64,000 bases of DNA from Berberis thunbergii (taxonomy: Eukaryota; Streptophyta; Magnoliopsida; Ranunculales; Berberidaceae), in NCBI GenBank assembly GCA_003290165.1, contig QNQO01008265.1, positions 1 to 64,000 of the forward strand, given 5' to 3'. Shown in pieces: positions 44,206-55,565 of this stretch. A program made the position numbers and the translations under genes. Within the stretch, counting starts at the first letter, position 1. The number at the start of each line of letters is the position of its first letter. The notes below the pieces were generated by a model. It was not told the DNA's origin and ran no database searches. It was given only the letters and a program-made list of their open reading frames with translations.

Positions 44206-45895
44206 TAGATCTGAAGATGGAAGTTGATGATGAAAGTTAGTTAGTGGTAAAAATCAAAGAGAAAGAGTTTGGGATTCAGAAGACCAGAAGTGGTTTCTTC
44301 ATGTTTGAATCCAGTACGAGGGTTTGGGTTGAGGTTTTCTTGGAATCTAATATGGGGGATTGGTTAGGGTTATAGTTCAAGAAAGTTGTGTAAGCAGGCA
44401 AACCGAGCTTTACATCCAACTGGAAGGAAAAAAATAGGTGGATGACGGTAGTGAATGAGTCAAAGAGAGGTGGTGTTTTCCTTTCAATCATGGTTGGTTG
44501 GCGTTCTGGGGCCAAGACTTTGAGGTTCCAACAAATCTTGATGGCAAAAGCTCGTTAACAATGGCCAATCTGGTGAAAGGGGCAATTCTCAAGCATCAGA
44601 AGCAGCTGATGCCTAGGCCTCGAGCGTCCAAAGTCGGGACTTTACTCACTCAACCACACATGGTGAATCCCCACCCAGTTCTACGTCTTTCGTTGAGGTT
44701 GTTTCAAACAACCGTTTGAGATATTTCAATTCCTCAGTTGTTAGGGAGGAGTTGGAAAAATCAGCTAATATTAGGCTGGATTCTTGCATGATTTCCTCTT
44801 CGGGGTTCTTGGGGTTCGTCTTCATCAGGTGGAGCATCTAGTTAGAGATAATGGGGTTACATGGCGAGGAAGACGACTGACTCCAAGATCTGTTGGTCAT
44901 CGGTGGCGCTGTCGGGTGGGCAATCTGCGATGCTGGTGTTTGTCAATACCCAACTGAGGGTTTGCAGTTAGGAGGAACAAGTGTAAAAACCCATACCTCA
45001 GGTCTATTCCGACCCACCTATCTGGCAGGCCGGAGAGACAATGCGACATCCACTTGTGCGGCTAGATGTTGTTCCAACTTCAAGTGGTGAAATCTCGGTG
45101 GTTGATTCATCTCGATCGAGTCCTTTAGATATGGGGAAATGCCTTCGGGTAAACTGTATGATCCGAGGGTCTAAGTCAGAACGCTGCTTTGACTCATTGG
45201 GAGTTGACTTGGGGGATGGAGTTCAGTTTGAAGGGTAGAGCTGAGGATATAGTCCAAGATTAGAGAGTTCATGCAATTAGATCTCATTTCTCGAGGCAGT
45301 GGACCCTCTCCTTAAAAAGTCTGCAAAATAGGAGAACATCGCCCGTAAACAAGCCAAAGGCACAAAGAGACTGATATTTTCTTTGGCCAATTTCTCACTC
45401 TTCCCAACCAGGTCCTCTATATGTTAATACAAAGGCAAGTGAAATTGGGACCTTCCAAGAAATATGGGCGGGTGGACCAATTGGGTCGTAGTGCCCTTAT
45501 TGAATTGGAGTAGAACAAGCCATCAGACCCAATCCAAGAAGGCAATCTTCTTTTCCGACTAGGTTTTGATCCTCGTGCTGAGCAACTTGAGGACAGTTCG
45601 GCCATGCCAGTACACTTGGGAGCTCTGTAGGGTTTTGACGCTCTTTTAAAGGAGTAACATTCAACCAAGGCCGCCTCAAATCAGCCCGTTGAGATTATTT
45701 CAAGCGAGTGTTCAATATCCAATCATGGCATTAAACACATGTTTCAAGGCGTCGTCCAGCCCAATCAGAGCTTAACAGTGATGAGGAGGAAGTTTGTTTA
45801 GCATTCAGAGAAATCGGTAATGTAGTAGGGGGTCTCAGCCAAGATGCAGACCGGGCCTTGGCTATGGTGCAAGTTCTATGTTAAGGAAGATGGCA
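44206..45895 (+). pseudogene. LINE-like ORF1 remnant, copy 1
   Basis: About 1.7 kb matching 50237-51925 in direct orientation. Fragments read as an RNA-binding ORF1-like protein (KEFGIQKTRSGFFMFESSTR, then GGVFLSIMVGWRSGAKT), followed by a polar region and ALMYxQ/DEDRAL-like tail. Many stops. Assignment to LINE ORF1 rests on overall look, not on a diagnostic motif. Confidence 0.45.
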
Positions 45896-46189
45896 TTCAT
45901 GGTGAGTGTAGTATTTCACGGATCTACTTTGGACTGGGTTTTTTTTTTTTTTTTTTTGTGGTCTTGTGCCAATCCTTCGCATCATGTGGTTTGGTATGGC
46001 ATTGGGTCCCTCTCGTTGTTTGTGGTATGTTGTGCAGGTGTGATATAGGTAGATCTTAAAGTGGCATAAGTGATCAGATTACTTTTCAAAGATTTTTTGT
46101 GGAGTTTGGTCAAGATTGTTTTCTTATTAGGGAATTGTTGTGTGGGATATTTCTTAAAATTTTGCTTCTAATTAGTGAGTTAAATTGTT
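45896..46189. other. Poly(T)-containing spacer
   Basis: Includes a run of 17 T at about 45941. It may be the 3' junction of the LINE-like copy. No gene. Confidence 0.4.
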
Positions 46190-47110
46190 ATGAACCAACA
46201 TCCTATGCATTCAAGTGCAGACGATCTTATGATTTTTATGAGATTTTTTTTCTTACAATATTAATCTTTATTTTTGATTAATCATTTTATTTTGTGGCAT
46301 AACATAGAACATTTTAATGCTCATCCTCATCCTTAGGTTTCATGATAACTATTGGTTTGATCGATATTAAGCATAATTTAAATTAGCTTTAACAAAAATA
46401 GTGGCATGTCAGTGTAGCATTTTTTTTCTTCTTCCAAATATTGAGGTATTATACTTTTCGCGAGTCCTTCATTGACTGCATCTTGGCGTAAGTAGATGAG
46501 TTTTGTTTACAACATAATTTTTTCTAAGATATTCCTTATGTACGCAATTAAAATATTTTGAATGCTCTAAATACATTCATGATTACAATAAAAGTGGTTT
46601 TTATGATCTAATAAAAACCCTGCTCGCCATTTAAAAAAATTGAGTTGTAAATTGATCACATAATGCATGCATCAGTGCAGATGGTTTCACTTCTGGTTTC
46701 TAGACCCTTTCCACCATTATTATGTAATCGAACATAAAAATAAAATTTTGTCAGGCATTTTTATTTAATAATAAGTGAAATGTTGTGCATTTAACAACTA
46801 ATCCTATTTAATACAAATAAATACATTTGTATGTCAAGTGCAAATATACTAACATTGGTTGATCACGGGTGCGTGTCGATGACTCGTTAGATGACAATGA
46901 CTGACCCAGAGGACACAGTTCATCCAACAACCAGCAAATAAAATCAATCAGATCTACACCCTGGTTTCGAATTAATTAACTTAGTTATTTTATTTTTCTC
47001 AGTGTCTATATACTAAGATCCATAACAAAGTGGGTTTGAACTATAAACAAATAAGTAATTCTAGAATATTTTTAGGGAAATTCTAAATGGCGAGGGAACC
47101 AGCGAGGGAG
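46190..47110. repeat. Dispersed repeat, copy 2 (no MITE/TRIM)
   Basis: 46190-46400 matches part of 41900-42080. Then, where segment A has the MITE, the sequence goes straight on to TTGAGGTATTATACTTTTCG, the counterpart of 43238 onward. 46420-47075 matches 54030-54600 (GAGTTTTGTTTACAACATAA). A truncated GC-rich hairpin arm lies at 47091-47119. Confidence 0.65.
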
Positions 47111-47238
47111 GGGGTGAAGCTGTTCATAACAAAGTGGATTATGAGTGTAGTATGGGCATAACAAAGGTCAGTGTATGATGAATGGACATGATAAAATGAT
47201 GATACAAAAGGAGAAGATAGCATCTAGAAGAAAGAACT

Positions 47239-47640
47239 TTGAAAATGAATAATAGGAGGAACAATGACAAAGGAACTAAAGAATGTGCCGCAGAATGGGT
47301 TGAGGTGAGGCGGAAGTCGAGACTCGCAAAAAAAGATATGAGGGATGAGAACCATAGGCCGAAAAATAATTCATTCAATGCTCTACAAGGTATTGATGAG
47401 AATATTAATATGGAAATGACAAACAGTACATAGCCCCTATGTGTAGATACAGAGATAACAGCGCAAGATGTTGACAAAGGTAGAGAGGCAACTTCCAATG
47501 AAGACATGTTACCAGTGATAACTGCTACGAAAGCAGAAATGACTCCAGAAGTTGGCCAAACTAGGATCAATGAAAATGAGTTAAAGGATGGTAATGCGAA
47601 AGAATACAACAATCCACATGATTCAATAATGAGGAAAGAT
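47239..47640 (+). pseudogene. LINE ORF1 C-terminal fragment
   Basis: The frame begins MKMNNRRNNDKGTKECAAEW and contains EWVEVRRKSR followed by SFNALQGIDE. This matches the usual end of plant LINE ORF1 proteins (EWxxV-basic run, then NxFxxL). It stops at 47433 and a degenerate frame continues to about 47640. No endonuclease or RT follows. Confidence 0.45.
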
Positions 47641-48206
47641 TGACTTTGTATGTTGTTTAGGTTTGTAATAGTGAATCCTCTAAATCATACTCTACCAAGC
47701 AGGCGTTGGTTGGAGAGCGACAGGGCGCTTAATAATCTTCCACCTCGAACCGCATTTTCTATCCCGCTCGTCTCTTTATACCGTACTTAACCTAATTGAT
47801 AATCACTTAGGTTTTCCGCGCTTTACATCATCTTCAGAGGATGTTCGTCATTTGAAGGGAAACGGCATGGGAAGCCTGCTTAATTAGTGATTAGAAAATG
47901 GGGGGTGGGAGGCAAGTGATGTCATGGCTAAAAATTTTGATTAATGTATAATCAACTAGGGAGGTTGGAGCTAATCAGAATGACTAAAGAAACTAAAGAT
48001 GGTATGATAGCTACTAAACTTATGTCTTTGGGAATAATCTCATTATATACATGGTTATATTTGAACTGTTTCAGAGGTGTAGTGCAAGCATCCTAATTGG
48101 GAGGGTTTAATTCAATAATGGAAAATTGTGACCCCATTATTGGGGATGTTCACATCAAAGACAAGTTGTGAGGGTGGTTGGTATTATGGTCTATGCTATG
48201 TTCTGA
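47641..48206. other. Unassigned stretch with a GC-richer island
   Basis: Positions 47700-47880 are less AT-rich than the neighbours (GCGTTGGTTGGAGAGCGACA, then TCTATCCCGCTCGTCTC). It looks like part of a structured or LTR-type sequence, but no known RNA or LTR was recognised. Confidence 0.35.
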
Positions 48207-49283
48207 ATTTTCTCTTCTTACATGTGATGATCAGTGACCGGTGAGCTATTCAACAAAAGAACATTTATTGAAGTAGATGTGTTTAGATTTGTAAATGAAA
48301 TCAGCAATATTAAACCTGTAAAAATGAGTAACAGTTAAGTTAGGGATTATTTTTGTGGTGGCTGAAGCCACTCTGAAGCTTAAGTCAGATATCGATTCAA
48401 GGAAGAGTGAAGATTGTATGTAAATTGCAGTGTGTACATTTCTTCCTCCTTTCACCGACTTTTATAGTGAGTGTTCCCTCCCTAACTGTCCTGCAATGGA
48501 GGGCGTGATGGAGGGAGGAGATCTCACATAAGATTTTATATGTGCATGACTGAGTTCTTTGGCACTTGACTTTATTTAGGACCCAATGCTAGATTGGGCA
48601 AGAGTTGATTTCGTGCGAGTGAATCTCGGGCTTGTGACAGCTATGATATTCCTTATTCAGACCTTACTATCCTGGGCCATGCCTAACTTACGGGCTGAAC
48701 AACCAGCGAAGGTAAAGACCGAACCTGGTCTTGCGCATCGGTCCGCTTGGGATTGCACTGAAGCTTTTTACACGTTATGATTAGTCCATACCACGTGTAC
48801 GTATGTGATTAAGTGACTGTTTGATGTCTCATCATAAGCCATCAAATGAGACCATCAAATTATTAGGGTTTGGTTTTGATTAGTGGGTGAAATTTTCAGA
48901 TATTAAATCTAAGCATAACCATGACGCGCAATTATTTTGGTATATTAAGGGTTAGAAATACACTCCAAACTCTTCGAGAACAAGATACCAATAAACAACT
49001 AGAGCCGACTTTAATATTCCAACATAAAACTCATCAACCAGTTTGGTTTTATACTCGAAATTATATTGTAGGGTTTATATAAGGATTAATTTAACAACTT
49101 GAAAAATCATAATGGAATTGGACTCCTGATATCCTAGAGCTATCAAACTTGGACAGGACTTGGGTTGGGTTAGTCGAAATGTTTATTATTTTCAAATCGA
49201 AAATGTTATTCCAAAGCTAGGACTTGATTCATTTGTTTATACATCATTTTAACAATTCAAGCATATGTTTCTTCATTTGAAGC
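48207..49283 (+). repeat. 1-kb direct repeat, copy 1
   Basis: Matches 52199-53176 in the same orientation, e.g. GAAATCAGCAATATTAAACC, GAGTGAAGATTGTATGTAAA and GAATCTCGGGCTTGTGACAG. This copy has extra pieces near 48230 and 49045. The sequence after TATAGTGAGTGTTCCCTCCC looks transcript-leader-like. Probably the 3' part of a retroelement unit, as it follows the LINE-like copy directly in the second case. Confidence 0.8.
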
Positions 49284-49780
49284 CATGGAACCAAACTATT
49301 TAAGCACATGATTTGCATATGATTATTTTAAATCAATAAATCATGACTAATACTTAAACACACTTTTTGGAGTAAGGTTTTCTTTGATCTTTATCATTTT
49401 ATTTTATTTTTGTGCTAAAGATATTTTCGTTTGAACAACATGAAATTCATGTGTCTCAACTCAAACTTTATGTTTGTTTTAGTTAGTTGTTGGGGTGCTT
49501 AGAATGAAGAATTTTTTAAGGGTATGAGCGCTTGGCTACTTTTCTTGTAAACTGGAGTTTATTTCCCTTGTTGCACATATTTCCGTTGTTTGGTTATCGA
49601 TTTATCGACAGAAAATCGATTCTTTATAAGACTATTTTTCCACTATTCGTAAAAATCCAAGTCTGATGAGAGGCCTCAGAATCGAATTCATAAAAAAAAT
49701 TTAGTTTCCATGTCTATTTTTTGTGCAACCTATTTTCCATGTCAATTTTAGTTAAATTTCAAAAGCACTTAGGGCAGCGA
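49284..49780. other. AT-rich spacer
   Basis: Nothing recognised between the first 1-kb repeat and the tandem array. Confidence 0.4.
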
Positions 49781-50080
49781 GGGATTTGGTGACTCAACGA
49801 GGGTTCTGGGTGACTCAGCGAGGGCTTCTTCATCGACTCCGACTCAGCGAGGGTTCTAGGCGAGAGGCTTCTTCTTCAACTCTTCTTCAACTCCGACTCA
49901 GCGAGGGTTCTAGGCGAGAGGCTTCTTCTTCGACTCTGACTCAGCGGGCAGGCGAGGGCGAGGGCTTCTGAGTGGGGCAAGATCTACTCCAACTCAGTGA
50001 GGTTTCTTCTTCTGAGTGAGGCAAACGCTTCTTCGACTCCGACTCAGCGAGGTGAGATCTACTTCGACTCAGCGGGCAGA
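49781..50080 (+). repeat. Tandem array of GACTCAGCGAGGG units
   Basis: At least six diverged units of GACTCAGCGAGGGTTCTAGG plus GGCTTCTTCTTCGACTC. The array is directly upstream of LINE-like copy 2, in the same place as the different array at 43560-43785 upstream of copy 1. Open frames across it are repeat artefacts. Confidence 0.75.
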
Positions 50081-50236
50081 CAGATCAGTGCTCTTACTGG
50101 GCAATATATCAGATCTACTCGTTCCTCCCTTTGCTACTTCTCTGCAACTCAAACAACACACAGATCTCACACAATGGTTGCCACAGGGATGTACGGGTGT
50201 CTGAGATACATGGGGTAGTGAAAGGGGCAACTTTGA

Positions 50237-51925
50237 GGTGGATTGATCTGATGATGATAGTCAACTAGTTAAAATCGAAGGGAATGAGTTTGGAACTCTA
50301 AAGACCATAGATGGTTTTTTCCTCTTTGAATCAAGTACGAGGTTTTGGTTAACGTTTTCTTGGATTCTAATATGGGAATTTGGTTAGGTTCTCAGCTCGA
50401 GAAAGCTGTGACAGCAGGCAAACACAACTTTTCTGCAAGCTGAAAGGAAAGGACTCGATGGATGATAGTGGTGAAGGAGTCAAATAGAGTTGGTGTTTTT
50501 CTTTCAATCATAGTTGGCTGGCGTTCTGGATCCAAGACTTCGAGGGTTCCAACCGATCAAGATGGCAAAGGTTGGTTAACTCTAGCCAAGCTAGTGACAA
50601 GGGCAACTTTGATGCATCAGAAGTAGCTGAAGCCCAGACCTCAAACTTCCAAAGTCGCGACTTCACTCACTCATCACAGTGCGCATCTCTCTCCATATCC
50701 TAGGTCTTATGCTCAGGCGGTTTCAAACAACAGTTTCAGTCATCCCAATTCCTCATCTGTCAAGAAGGAGCCGAAAAATCATCTAATATTAGGCAAGAAT
50801 CTTTGTTTGATTTCCTCTCCAAAGTTCTTGGGGTACCTCTTCCTTAGGTAGAGCATCTTGTTGGAGCTAATGGGGCATTTTTGGATAGGTCGACGATTGA
50901 CTCCAAGATCTGTTGGTCACCGTTGGAGTTGCCAGGTGGCAATCCGCAATGCTGGTGTTTGTTAATATCCAACATAACATTTGCAGACAACAACATCAAG
51001 TCTGGAAACCCAAATCTCAAGTCTCTTCCGACCCTTTTCTCCCACATACCGTAGAGCCTATGCTACCACTACTTGTGCAACCGAGTTTTGTTCTGAGTAG
51101 TGCTTCTTCGACGGCTGAGTCCTCACGACCTTGTTTGTTAAATAAGGGGAAATGCCTTCCAATTATCTCTCCGACCTCGGTAGTGAACTCAGATCATTGT
51201 GTTAACTCACTAGGAGTTGGAGTTCAGCTGGAAGGGCAGAAGAGCCGAGTTGAGAAAAGTGTCCAGGAACATAGAGATGCTACTGATCAAATCTCGTATC
51301 TCGGGGCAGTGGAAAATGACACTTTCAATTTGGACCCTCTCATTAACAAGTTTGCAAAACAAGATAACAGGACTCGTAAACGAGCCAAAAAGGCGCAAAG
51401 AGATCGATTTCTCATCAAGGCCAATTCTCAGTCTTCCCAACCAGGTCAACTCTCATGTTAAAACAAAGGCAAGTAAAATTGGGTGTTTCTAAGAAATTGT
51501 GGCGGGTGGACCAATTGGATAATAGTACCGCCGCTGTCTTGGCGTGGAGCATGAATTTAGACTCGATCCAATAACTAAGTCTTCCTTTCCTGCTAGGTTT
51601 AGAACATCGCGCCAAGCACATTGAGGGACGATCGTTCATGCCTGTTCACTTGGAAGTTCCACTGGGTTTTAAGCTCCTTTGAATGAACATCCTACCGAAG
51701 CCACCTCTAATAATCCCTTTGAGATTATTTTAGGCAAGTGTTCAAGGACCAAGCGGGGATGCGATCTTAGTGTTTCAGGGCATCGTCCACTCCAATCAGA
51801 GCTTATTAGTGATGAAGACGAAGTTCATTCAGCATTCAGAGATATTGACAATATTATTGGGGTGGATCTCAGTCAAGATGAAGACCGGGCCTTGGGCATG
51901 GTGCAAGCTCTGTTTTCAGGATGAG
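50237..51925 (+). pseudogene. LINE-like ORF1 remnant, copy 2
   Basis: Direct duplicate of 44206-45895. The longest clean stretch is 50913-51461 (182 codons), with a basic end KQDNRTRKRAKKAQRDRFL that is typical of retroelement ORF1 tails. The final part reads FEIILGKCSRTKRGCDLSVS then DEDRALGMVQALFSG and a stop. Frames change several times. LINE assignment is tentative. Confidence 0.45.
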
Positions 51926-52198
51926 TTTATTTCTCAAATTTTCGTGGCGAGCGGTGGTTCTCGAATTTTTCTGGTTTGGATTTTTTTGTGGTGGCCTTGG
52001 ACATGGGGGAAGCTCTATTTTCAGGATGTCTCTTTCACCTTTTGCGGTGTGTTCTTTCTTTTGGTGGAAGTTTGTCTTGCTCGAGTATTTAGGGTTTTCT
52101 TCGTGTATCTTTAGTTTTCACTACTCTTCTTTCAGGGTTGTTGGATGGCGCTTGTTCTACCCTGGTTTGGTTTTTTTCTTTTTCTTTTTCAGTATTTA

Positions 52199-53176
52199 GG
52201 ATTTTCTCTTCTTACATGTGATGATTAAAAGAACATTTTTTGAAGTTGATGTGTTCAAATTTGTAAATGAAATCAGCAATATTAAACCTGTAAAAATGAG
52301 TAACAGTTAAGTCAGGGACTATCTTTGTAGTGGCTGAAGGCACTCTGAAGCTTAAGTCAGATATCGATTCAAGGAAGAGTGAAGATTGTATGTAAATTGC
52401 AGTGTGTACCTTTCTTCCTCCTTTCACCGACTTTTATAGTGAGTGTTCCCTCCCTAACTGTCCCTGCAATGGAGGGCGTGATGGAGGGAGGAGATCTCAC
52501 ATAAGAACTTATATGTGCATGACTGAGTTCTTCGACACTTTAATTCTATTTAGGACCAAATGCTTGATTGGGCAAGAGTTGATTTCGTGCGAGTGAATCT
52601 CGGGCTTGTGACAGCTATGATATTCCTTGTTCAAACCTTACTATCCTGGGCCAAGCCGGACTTACGGGTTGAGCAACCAGCGAAGGTAAAGACATAACCT
52701 GGTCTTGTGCATCGGTTCGCTTAGGATTGCACTGAAGCTTTTTACACGTTAAGATTAGTCCATACCACGTGTACAGATGTGATTAAGTGACTGTTTGATG
52801 TCTCATCATAAGCCATCAAATGTGACTATCAAATTATTAGGGTTTGGTTTTGATTAGTGGGTGAAATTTTCAGATATTAAATCTAAGCATAACCATGACA
52901 CACAATTATTTTTGGTATACTAAGGGGTAGAAATACACAACAAATTCTTCGAGAACAAAAGACCAATAAACAACTGGAGTCGACTTTAATATTCCAACAT
53001 AAAACTCATCAACCTGTTTATACATAAATTAATTTAACAACTTGAAAAATCATAATGGTTGGGTTAGTCGAAATGTTTATTATTTTCAAATCGAAAATAT
53101 TATTCCAAAGCTAGTTTTGATTCATTTGTTTATACATCATTTAACAATTCAAGCATATGTTTCTTCATTTGAAGCA
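52199..53176 (+). repeat. 1-kb direct repeat, copy 2
   Basis: Direct repeat of 48207-49283 with small indels. It lies about 270 bp after LINE-like copy 2, which suggests the two were one unit; in copy 1 the unit is split by about 2.3 kb of other sequence. Confidence 0.8.
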
Positions 53177-53189
53177 TAGTTTTATCCCT

Positions 53190-54610
53190 ATTTATATCAT
53201 TGCCTAACTACAATGACATAAAATGTCTTATTGACAACATCGGCAACTTTGAATGGTGATGAAAGCTTGAACATAACATATATAAATATATCTTATTTCG
53301 AGTCAAACCACATTATTATTGGCCAATTTTATTTTCTATTTCCTTTTTTTTAATTTTTAATTGTCCATTGGCTCGTTGTATTTTCTATTTGATTTTTTTT
53401 AGATTTTATTATTTAAATTGTTAGGCTATGTATACATGTTGGGAAGTACAAATATTCGTAGGTATATCCAAGGTTTCGTGATACTTTTGTCCATTACAAG
53501 ATTCTTTTTCTTACAACATTAGATTTAGTATTTTAATTGGCCATCTTATTAAATGGTACAATGTAGTACATTTTAATGTTCATCATCATCCTTTGATTCC
53601 ACGATAACTATTGGTTCAATCAACATTAAGTTATGGTAATTGATATGGTAAGCATCCTTCTACGATTTAGTATTTTAATTGGCCAACTTATTAAGTTATG
53701 GTAATCATCCTTCTACGAATTGCTCTTGGATTCGGAACTATCTTTCGCGTATCTAGTTCTTAATGAAGTACATAAATATCTAGTTCCTTTTTTTTCGATA
53801 ATAAGATTGAACCATAATAAGTAATCTATATTTTACATTCAAAGTTTCGGAAGAGCAGCTACAGCCGTTTTCTGCTTTTAACTAGGAAGTAAACACCAGA
53901 ATATCTTTCACACATAGAAACTCTCCTCTATAGATTGCTCTTGGATTTGGAACTATTTCCCACATTTGGAACTATTTCCCGCATATCCAATTCTTAAAGA
54001 AATATATAAGTATCTAGTTCTTTCACACAGATAAACTCCCTTCCAAGTTTTATTTTTTCTCCAATATTGAGGTATTATATTTTTCTTGAGTCCCTCATTG
54101 ACTGCATCTTGGCATAAGTCGATGAGTTTTGTTTACAACATAAGTATCGCAAGATATTCCTTATACAAGCAGTTAAAATATTTGAAATGCCTGAAATACA
54201 TGATTACGATAAGAGTGGTTTTTGGGATCTAATAAAAACCATGTTCGCCATTTAAAGAAAAATTGAATTGTAAATTATTCACTGAATGCATGCATCTGGT
54301 TTCTAGATCATTTCCAACATATTATTATGTAATCAAACACAAAAATAGAAAGGCATTTTTATTTAATAATAAGTGAAATGTTGTGCATTTAACAACTAAC
54401 CATGTTTAATACACATAAATACATTTGTATATCAAGTGCAAATATACTAACATTGGTTCATCCAACAACCAGCAAATAAAATCAATCAGATCTACATCCC
54501 GGTTTCGAATTAATTTACTTAATACGACACTTCGTAACTCTTAATTATTTTGTTTTTCTCATTGTCTATATACCTAACAAATAATTTTAAATGGGTTTGA
54601 ACTATAAACA
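53190..54610. repeat. Dispersed repeat, copy 3 (no MITE/TRIM)
   Basis: 53190-53650 matches 41627-42080; 54030-54600 matches 46420-47075. Between them 53700-53790 and 53925-54040 are imperfect direct repeats (TTGCTCTTGGATTCGGAACT). The MITE and TRIM of segments A and B are absent. Confidence 0.65.
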
Positions 54611-55565
54611 AATGAGTAGTTCTAGAATATTAAAAATAGTGAGACACTGTGGGGAACAAAAAAGTGGTTCAGGACCTTCTTAATATAAAATTTCAACTAA
54701 TAATTTTAAATTTCTTAAACTAAATTTGAAAAAATATGATTAGTCAGTAAAGAGGATGACAATATGATTAAAAAAAATTATGCTCTGCATTAGCATTATT
54801 AATTACTTGCTATGAGAGTGACTAACCCATTTGAATATATGGTTTGAGTTTAAGAGATTGATCTAGGGTTGCATCCCAATCATGATTCCTAATTAGATGA
54901 GCTTTCATTGTGTCGGTTAGATTCCATCTATAAATGTCTTATATAGACATGATTTAGACAATATAGCACAATGATTAAAAATGGGAGTTGTTACGTGTAT
55001 TCGATTATTTGACTCGGTTGTACTAACTCTTTGTTGTATCGATATTTTAGAATATTCAAATTTTATTGCACTAACCTATAATATATAATATTGACTTACC
55101 ATTTTATCAATAAATACCATTTAATTGTTAATTTTTCTTGTTAATAGCATTAATTTGTTCTCGACAAAAATAAATAAATATTAATGATAAAACTAAACTT
55201 CAATAACAAATTTTTTACTTTCAAAATTTCATACAAATATTCAAAGATACACAAACTATCGTCACAAGTTCTACAATAAATAGCAAACACTACGATAAGT
55301 TGTATAAAAGAAATAATAAATACATCTTAAAATATCTTATAAAACCATATTTCAAACAAATTCTCTTCTCCATTCATCTAATCTAAAGTGCAAAAGAATA
55401 CAATGTGTTCATCAAACACAGAGGAGTTGAAAAAAATATGTATTAAAAATTAAAAATAAAGATAAATATGTAGGTAAGTGCATTAATTTAAAGAATTTGT
55501 GCAACAGTTACAATACTTTTCTTTTCTTGGTAATTAATTAGAGTTGTTTTAGCTTTAACAAAAGG
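54611..55565. other. AT-rich region, nothing recognised
   Basis: Very AT-rich with no open frame of note, no terminal repeats found. Confidence 0.5.

Noticed and set aside
49786..50218. Possible Ser/Arg-rich protein genes
   Set aside because: Frames arise from a tandem DNA array with no conserved product.
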